DNA from: Pseudomonadota bacterium | Lineage (GTDB): Bacteria; Pseudomonadota; Alphaproteobacteria; UBA9655 | DNA: 11,059 bases | Assembly (NCBI GenBank): GCA_021809225.1 | Contig: JAKBAL010000030.1 | Span: forward strand, 1-11,059 | Reading direction: 5' to 3' | Part shown: in pieces, positions 6,414 through 11,059 of the stretch | Layout: each line of letters begins with the position of its first letter | Numbering within the stretch: the first letter of the stretch is position 1 | Program-made: the position numbers and the translations under genes | The notes under the pieces: generated by a model | Databases searched by the model: none | What the model was told of the DNA's origin: nothing | The model's input: the letters and a program-made list of their open reading frames with translations, nothing else

Positions 6414-7433
6414 ATGAAAAATAGTATAAAATATATTAAAAACAAAGTAGCTGAAAAAATTCGTCACTCACGAGTCAAACTTCGTAAAGTCAACCTCCAC
6501 AAACCTGGAGAACTTTATGAGGAACTTCTTAAAATTGTCCACAATGCGGAACCCATTAAAACAGCAGTGATCCATCCCGTTGATGAAGTGTCTTTATTAG
6601 GAGCGATTGAATCTGCTCAAGCAAACCTTATTATCCCTATTTTAATTGGGCCAGAAAAGAAAATCTGCGCGGTGGCCAAGAAACTTAAACTCGACTTAAG
6701 TCCCTATGAAATTATTTCAACGCCCCATAGTCATGCTTCAGCCGCCATGGGAGTCTCTCTCGCTCGAGAGGGGGAGGTAGACGCCTTGATGAAAGGCGCT
6801 CTCCACACGGATGAGCTGATGCATGCTGTACTAGAGAAAGATTCTGGAATCCATACTGAACGTCGAATGAGTCACGTTTTTGTGATGGATGTTCCCCTCT
6901 ATCCTCGATTAATGTTTGTCAGTGATGCGGCCATTACGATCTATCCAACCTTGGATGATAAAAAAGATATCACTCAAAATGCCATTGATCTCGCTCGTTA
7001 TATTGGTATTGCCCTCCCGAAAGTTGCTATTCTTTCAGCTACAGAGTTCGTCACTTCTAAGATGCAGAGCACGATTGATGCTGCAGCACTTTGCAAAATG
7101 GCGGATCGTGGGCAAATTGAAGGGGGGATTTTGGATGGCCCCCTCGCATTTGACAATGTTGTTTCAAAAGAAGCAGCAAAAATTAAGGGGATTATTTCTC
7201 CTGTTGTGGGGCAAGCGGATGTGCTTATCGTTCCCGATTTAGAATCAGGAAACATCCTTGTTAAGCAGTTGGAATACTTAAGTGATTCTCAAAGTGCTGG
7301 CATTGTGGTGGGCGCTAAGGTCCCTATTATTTTGACAAGTCGATCGGACAAGTCGATTACGCGGTTGGCTTCAAGTGCGCTCGCTGCAATCATGGTTTCT
7401 AAGAAGCTTATGTTAAAGATGAAAAAATCATAA
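6414..7433 (+). CDS. Phosphate acetyl/butyryltransferase (Pta/Ptb family)
   Basis: This 339-residue enzyme converts acyl-CoA plus phosphate to acyl-phosphate plus CoA in the cytoplasm. Family wording is clear: PILIGPEKKI, MGVSLAREGEVDALMKGALHTDELM, RRMSHVFVMDVP, SDAAITIYPTLDDKKDITQNAI, EGGILDGPLAFDNVVS, ADVLIVPDLESGNILVKQLEY and GAKVPIILTSRSD. It has a basic N-terminal extension of about 45 residues but lacks the MaoC-type hydratase domain found in the 'bifunctional enoyl-CoA hydratase/phosphate acetyltransferase' relatives. The AGGA at 6403-6406 supports ATG 6414. Its TAA overlaps the ATG of the kinase by one base (TAATG), which predicts translational coupling and matched amounts of the two enzymes. 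Whether acetyl-, propionyl- or butyryl-CoA is the substrate cannot be told from sequence. Confidence 0.85.
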   Translation: MKNSIKYIKNKVAEKIRHSRVKLRKVNLHKPGELYEELLKIVHNAEPIKTAVIHPVDEVSLLGAIESAQANLIIPILIGPEKKICAVAKKLKLDLSPYEIISTPHSHASAAMGVSLAREGEVDALMKGALHTDELMHAVLEKDSGIHTERRMSHVFVMDVPLYPRLMFVSDAAITIYPTLDDKKDITQNAIDLARYIGIALPKVAILSATEFVTSKMQSTIDAAALCKMADRGQIEGGILDGPLAFDNVVSKEAAKIKGIISPVVGQADVLIVPDLESGNILVKQLEYLSDSQSAGIVVGAKVPIILTSRSDKSITRLASSALAAIMVSKKLMLKMKKS

Positions 7434-8635
7434 TGCGAACCGCACTCATCCTCAACTCAGGGTCATCAAGCATAAAGTTTGCCTTATATAGGATGGAGAG
7501 CGATCTAGGTGATCCCGCTCTTATTTGTCAGGGAGAGTTTGATGGGATCCCCCATACACTTCATTTTTTAGCCCATGATGACCAAAGCAGCCTTGAAGAT
7601 AAAATGATCGGTGGCTATGCTAATTTCCAAACGGTTCTGAGTTACCTACTCAACTGGATTAAAATTGCCTATCCTAAAATTCAACTGACCGCTGCAGGAC
7701 ATCGCATCGTTCATGGGGGAATGCGTTATACACAATCGGTGCGAATCGATGAAAATGTCCTTAAATACCTAGATACGTTAATTCCTTTGGCTCCCCTCCA
7801 TCAACCTCATAATTTAGAAGGAATTCGTATACTACAGTCATTGCATCCGACCCTTCCCCAAGTTGCTTGCTTTGATACCTCTTTTCATCATACACAGCCC
7901 CGTTTAGCGACTCTTTTTGCTCTTCCTCAGCACTTCTGGGAAGAAGGGATTCGACGCTTCGGCTTTCATGGTCTATCTTATCGATACATCTCAGAGACCT
8001 TATCCAAATTACTTGGGAAGAAATCAATCGGCAGAGTTGTCGTTGCACACTTAGGTCATGGAGCGAGCCTATGCGCTCTCAAAGATTTGAAAAGTATTGC
8101 AACGACCATGGGGTTAACCGCATTAGATGGGCTTCCTATGGGAACACGGTGTGGAAGCATAGATCCAGGCGTCATCCTTTATCTTGTCTCCAACAAAGGA
8201 TATTCAATCGAAAATATGTCAGATCTTCTTTATAAAAAATCAGGGCTTCTGGGCCTTTCAGGAACCACCAATGATATGAAGGAACTGCTCAGCCTTAAAA
8301 CACCTCAGGCAATTGAAGCGATAGACTATTTTTGCTATCACATCCAACGAGAATTGGGATCATTGGTTGCGGTATTGGGTGGACTTGATGTTTTCGTCTT
8401 TACGGGAGGCATTGGAGAGAATGCGCCCCTGATTCGTCAAAAAGTTTGTGAAGGGCTAAAATGGTTGAATATAGAACTTGATGAAGATCTCAATTCCTTA
8501 CCTTCTTCCCACTCTGCGCTTCGAATCAGTACGCCTAAGAGTAGTCAACCCTCCGTTTGGATAATCCCTACGAATGAAGAAATCATTATTGCTAAAGATG
8601 TATTCAAGCTGACTCAAGAAAATGGATCGTCTTAA
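7433..8635 (+). CDS. ackA: Acetate kinase family (acetate/propionate kinase)
   Basis: This 400-residue ASKHA-fold kinase transfers phosphate between acyl-phosphate and ADP, yielding ATP and the free acid. The N-terminal LILNSGSSSIKF is the first acetate kinase signature. Others are AGHRIVHGG (substrate arginine), FDTSFHHTQP (catalytic Asp), HLGHGASLCAL with MGTRCGSIDPG (second signature and the active-site Arg), and FTGGIGENA near the C-terminus. This wording is that of AckA, not of the separate butyrate kinase branch. It is translationally coupled to the phosphate acyltransferase by the TAATG overlap, so together they form the acyl-CoA to acid plus ATP route. The usual AckA residue after MGTR (S) is C here, a minor change. 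The stop overlaps the convergent thiolase stop by 4 bases, with no terminator between them. Confidence 0.88.
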   Translation: MRTALILNSGSSSIKFALYRMESDLGDPALICQGEFDGIPHTLHFLAHDDQSSLEDKMIGGYANFQTVLSYLLNWIKIAYPKIQLTAAGHRIVHGGMRYTQSVRIDENVLKYLDTLIPLAPLHQPHNLEGIRILQSLHPTLPQVACFDTSFHHTQPRLATLFALPQHFWEEGIRRFGFHGLSYRYISETLSKLLGKKSIGRVVVAHLGHGASLCALKDLKSIATTMGLTALDGLPMGTRCGSIDPGVILYLVSNKGYSIENMSDLLYKKSGLLGLSGTTNDMKELLSLKTPQAIEAIDYFCYHIQRELGSLVAVLGGLDVFVFTGGIGENAPLIRQKVCEGLKWLNIELDEDLNSLPSSHSALRISTPKSSQPSVWIIPTNEEIIIAKDVFKLTQENGSS

Positions 8636-9822
8636 TCCTCAATTCTTTCGATAGCTATCGCTATAGCTTCTCCACCACCAATGCAAAGAGACACCACGCC
8701 TTTTTTCTTACCATGAGTTTTGAGGGCGTAAATGAGTGTGGTCAGAATCTTTGCTCCCGTTGCACCGATAGGGTGGCCGAGTGCACAAGCGCCACCATGA
8801 ACATTGACATTCTTTTGTGTTAACCCCAAATCTTTCATAACAGCCATAACCACAACGGCAAAAGCTTCGTTAATTTCATAGAAATCAACCTCTTCCTTGC
8901 TCCACCCGGCTTTATTAAGAACTTTTTCAATCGCTCCACTTGGAGCAAGGGTAAACCACTCAGGCTCTCGAGAATGCTGGGCTTGTGCAACAATTTTGAC
9001 CAGCGGTTTAAGATTTCGCCTCAATGCTTCACTCTCTTTCATTAAGACGATAGCCGCAGCACCATCACTGATTGAACTTGAATTGGCAGCTGTTATGGTA
9101 CCCTCTTTTTTAAAAGCTGGCTTAAGGAGGGGAATTTTATCAAAGTTAATTTTTGTAGGGGGTTCGTCTTCATCAACAATTAGCGTTCCTTTTTTAGTGG
9201 TGACCGAAACAGGTATGATTTCTTGCTTGAAGTAACCTTTTTTCATTGCGTCCAGGGCACGCTTATCTGTTTCAATTGCGTAAGCATCTTGCTGTTCTCG
9301 GGTGAAGCCGTATTTTTCAGCTGTTTTTTCTGCAAAAACACCCATAGAAGTGCCTCCCGTATAGGCATCTTCCAAGCCATCAAGCATCATATGATCTAGA
9401 ATTGGATAGGTGCCCATGCGCAATCCTGCGCGCGCGCCTGGTAACAAATAGGGAGCATTGGTCATACTTTCCATTCCTCCTGCAATGGCGATGTTTATGG
9501 AACCCGCTAGAATTGCATCATGGGCTAGCATCACAGACTTTAAGCTCGATCCACAAACCTTATTAATTGTCACACATGCCACTTTTTTAGGAAGTCCTGC
9601 CTGGAGTGCAGCTTGACGAGCCGGGGCTTGCCCTAATCCTGCTGGAAGGACACAGCCCATGAAGACTTCATCAACATCCTCTCCTGAAATTTTTGAAGCC
9701 TCTAAAGCACCCTTTATCGCCATTGTTCCGAGCTGAATTGAGCTCATACTTTGATAAACACCTTGGAATGAACCCGTAGGGATACGCTGAGCAGCGACGA
9801 TGACGATTGATTCTTCCGACAT
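8632..9822 (-). CDS. Acetyl-CoA C-acetyltransferase (thiolase)
   Basis: This 396-residue biosynthetic-type thiolase condenses two acetyl-CoA to acetoacetyl-CoA, or cleaves the product. The catalytic residues are visible and at usual positions: C90 in INKVCGSSLKS (acyl-carrying), H350 in ALGHPIGATGAK, and C380 in LCIGGGEA. NEAFAVV lies about 35 residues before the histidine block. The length is that of PhaA/AtoB. ATG 9822 is preceded by a strong AAGGAG 6 bases away. It converges on the acetate kinase gene and the two stop codons share the TTAA at 8632-8635. In context it could feed or drain the acyl-CoA used by the phosphate acyltransferase. There is no polyhydroxyalkanoate synthase in this window, so a PHA role is possible but not shown. 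Confidence 0.9.
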   Translation of the reverse strand: MSEESIVIVAAQRIPTGSFQGVYQSMSSIQLGTMAIKGALEASKISGEDVDEVFMGCVLPAGLGQAPARQAALQAGLPKKVACVTINKVCGSSLKSVMLAHDAILAGSINIAIAGGMESMTNAPYLLPGARAGLRMGTYPILDHMMLDGLEDAYTGGTSMGVFAEKTAEKYGFTREQQDAYAIETDKRALDAMKKGYFKQEIIPVSVTTKKGTLIVDEDEPPTKINFDKIPLLKPAFKKEGTITAANSSSISDGAAAIVLMKESEALRRNLKPLVKIVAQAQHSREPEWFTLAPSGAIEKVLNKAGWSKEEVDFYEINEAFAVVVMAVMKDLGLTQKNVNVHGGACALGHPIGATGAKILTTLIYALKTHGKKKGVVSLCIGGGEAIAIAIERIED

Positions 9823-9865
9823 ATTGGACTCCTTGTTTTTTTCTTAACAGTAACCTATGAGGTTC

Positions 9866-9885
9866 AAGTTAAAATAAAGTTAAAA
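9866..9885 (+). repeat. Direct repeat of AAGTTAAAA upstream of the thiolase
   Basis: Two identical 9-base copies (9866-9874 and 9877-9885) are 11 bases apart, about one helical turn, in the 65-base gap between the cyclase stop and the thiolase start. The spacing would suit a regulator binding on one DNA face, but AT-rich coincidence is equally possible. Confidence 0.35.
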
Positions 9886-9887
9886 TG

Positions 9888-10601
9888 CTATTCTCCTTGT
9901 TTTCCCTTTATAAGGAGACCAACAAGCCTCATCGGAGCTTCCGTTCCATCTTGTATTTTTAGGGGCATTGCCAATGTGTAAGCTCCAATGGGAGGGAGTA
10001 TGAAGGCATTAGCTACATTTTCAACAATATATTTATCAGCCTTTAAAATAAGCTGATGAACAGGAAAGCCATCTTCTGGTCGGTCGGGAGAAAGTGTGTC
10101 GATTCCCAGACCAACAATTTGCCGTTCTAATAATATCTGTGCAGCCTCTGTCGAAATGCTTGGAAAGATAAGATTATTGCGATATTTTTCCGGTGTCGTC
10201 CAATACTGGTCCCACCCTGTATAAACAATCACAAAACATCCAGGGGAAATAATTCCATATTGCCCTTCAAATGATTCAATATCTTGAACACTTAAGGAGA
10301 AACGTTCATGCCTTTGATCTGAGACATTTATAACAATGCAAGGTGCTATAAGTTCTTGAAATTCAAGATCGTTTATACATCGCCCTCCTGGAATAAAATG
10401 CGCCGGTGCATCTATATGTGTCCCCATCCCTGACTGCATTTTAATATCATAGGTGCGCAACTGATAAGGAGCGATAGGATCATAATCATCCCTAAGGGTA
10501 TGTTGAAAACCACACCCTCCATCCCAAGAAGGAATAGAAGGGCTTAAGGTATGGGTTAGGTCAATGAGAATAAAATCCTTTAAGGAAATGAGCTTGTCCA
10601 T
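9888..10601 (-). CDS. Cyclase family protein (kynurenine formamidase-like metal hydrolase)
   Basis: This 237-residue protein of the cyclase (KynB-like) family is expected to be a cytoplasmic Zn/Mn hydrolase acting on an N-formyl or cyclic amide/ester substrate. It begins with LIDLTHTLSPSIPSWDG, typical of the family. The metal-binding core is GMGTHIDAPAH at 58-68. H62, D64 and H68 are present, but the first position of the usual HxGTHxDxPxH is G58, not His. Later conserved parts are present: LGIDTLSPD, FPVHQLIL, YIVENVAN (the Glu ligand region), LPPIGAY and PLKIQDGTEAPMRLV. The start ATG 10601 has AGGAAG 6 bases upstream. It lies 10 bases after the stop of the glutamine amidotransferase, so the two are probably one operon. 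Without the tryptophan pathway nearby, calling it kynB would be unsafe. Confidence 0.8.
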   Translation of the reverse strand: MDKLISLKDFILIDLTHTLSPSIPSWDGGCGFQHTLRDDYDPIAPYQLRTYDIKMQSGMGTHIDAPAHFIPGGRCINDLEFQELIAPCIVINVSDQRHERFSLSVQDIESFEGQYGIISPGCFVIVYTGWDQYWTTPEKYRNNLIFPSISTEAAQILLERQIVGLGIDTLSPDRPEDGFPVHQLILKADKYIVENVANAFILPPIGAYTLAMPLKIQDGTEAPMRLVGLLIKGKQGE

Positions 10602-10611
10602 ATAGAGCTTC

Positions 10612-11059
10612 CTATTTCATTCCAGCCATCTTTACGGGGTGATTCGTTGTGCTCATTGCTTCTAAAGTTACCAAACGATCTAAGAGTTTTATCATGGTGT
10701 CATTGATTACTTCATAGTTTTGCTGCAATAATTCTTCAGGTGTTTGGGTAAATTTACTGGGTTTTAAATCGTCGGGACAGGCCGTCATCATCTCTTGAAT
10801 ACCGTCTTTTGTGATTTCGAGATGGCACTGAAAACCATAAACTTTTGGAGTGTAACGCAAAATTTGCCGAGGACAGCCTTCACTGTAAGCTAATATGATA
10901 GAGTTTGCAGTTTCTCCAGGCATATCATTGTGCCAATGAACCACAGAAAAACTTTTTGAGAATCCCTCAAACAAAGGATCCTCAGGTCCTTTTTTCGTTA
11001 AAGAAATCGGAAAAACGCCCACTTCCTTCTCGGGACTTCGTTCTGTTTTTGCTCCCAAA
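10612..11059 (-). CDS. Class-I glutamine amidotransferase (partial, N-terminus off the window)
   Basis: The last 149 or so codons are visible; the upstream part, including the nucleophile Cys block, lies beyond the right edge. The first bases seen are internal: they read LGAKTERSPEKEVGVFPI, which matches the stretch just after the CxGxQ nucleophile elbow in GMP-synthase-like amidotransferases. Other features are VVHWHNDMPG and FQCHLEIT, the latter holding the catalytic His and Glu of the triad. About 45 residues follow as a helical tail ending in HPVKMAGMK. Stand-alone proteins of this type hydrolyse glutamine or gamma-glutamyl amides; their substrates are often unknown. It is probably co-transcribed with the cyclase-family gene 10 bases downstream. 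Confidence 0.82.
   Translation of the reverse strand, partial: LGAKTERSPEKEVGVFPISLTKKGPEDPLFEGFSKSFSVVHWHNDMPGETANSIILAYSEGCPRQILRYTPKVYGFQCHLEITKDGIQEMMTACPDDLKPSKFTQTPEELLQQNYEVINDTMIKLLDRLVTLEAMSTTNHPVKMAGMK

Noticed and set aside
1..11059. tRNA/rRNA genes, CRISPR array, insertion sequence or prophage signs
   Set aside because: None seen: no regularly spaced repeats outside the subtilase tail, no transposase or integrase motifs, and no cloverleaf found by eye.

Overview
The window looks like a chromosomal segment of an AT-rich alphaproteobacterium, possibly a host-associated lineage such as Holosporales or Rickettsiales. The clues are a partial lipoprotein at the left edge that resembles the rickettsial 17-kDa surface antigen, moderately low G+C, very tight gene packing, and fresh-looking gene decay next to intact metabolic genes. 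The taxonomic call is an inference from gene content, not from a marker gene.

Left end (1-1450): a glycine-zipper lipoprotein (minus strand, cut by the window edge) is divergent from a complete FieF-like cation diffusion facilitator. A strong bidirectional terminator at about 1394-1431 separates the transporter from the convergent gene behind it.

Middle (1451-4504): this is the unusual part and looks more AT-rich by eye than its flanks. On the minus strand lies a secreted FAD enzyme of the D-amino-acid oxidase (DAO) fold. Its conserved blocks are in circularly permuted order: the usual C-terminal blocks (RPxR, then HNYGHGG) come before the usual N-terminal FAD-binding GxGxxG. It is interrupted by one in-frame amber codon, with all later codons still in frame and still DAO-like. 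Divergent from it is a secreted subtilisin-like (S8) protease with a full catalytic triad, a long helical insertion between Asp and His, and a repetitive Pro/Lys/Arg-rich tail. A possible small gene, broken by one base in a T-run, lies just upstream of the protease and overlaps its start. A hairpin covers the small gene's ribosome binding site.

Right part (4518-9822): a short-chain acyl-CoA/alcohol module. A zinc-dependent alcohol dehydrogenase (minus strand) is divergent from a tightly packed three-gene operon: SDR oxidoreductase, phosphate acyltransferase (Pta/Ptb type) and acetate kinase family. The last two are coupled by a 1-nt TAATG overlap. A thiolase converges on this operon and shares 4 bp with the kinase stop codon. 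Together these genes could interconvert alcohol/aldehyde, hydroxyacyl/ketoacyl compounds and acyl-CoA, and recover ATP by way of an acyl-phosphate. The actual substrate chain length is not visible.

Right edge (9888-11059): a cyclase-family (kynurenine formamidase-like) metal hydrolase with one non-canonical motif residue, and upstream of it a partial class-I glutamine amidotransferase in the same minus-strand run. No tRNA, rRNA, CRISPR array, transposase or insertion sequence was seen.
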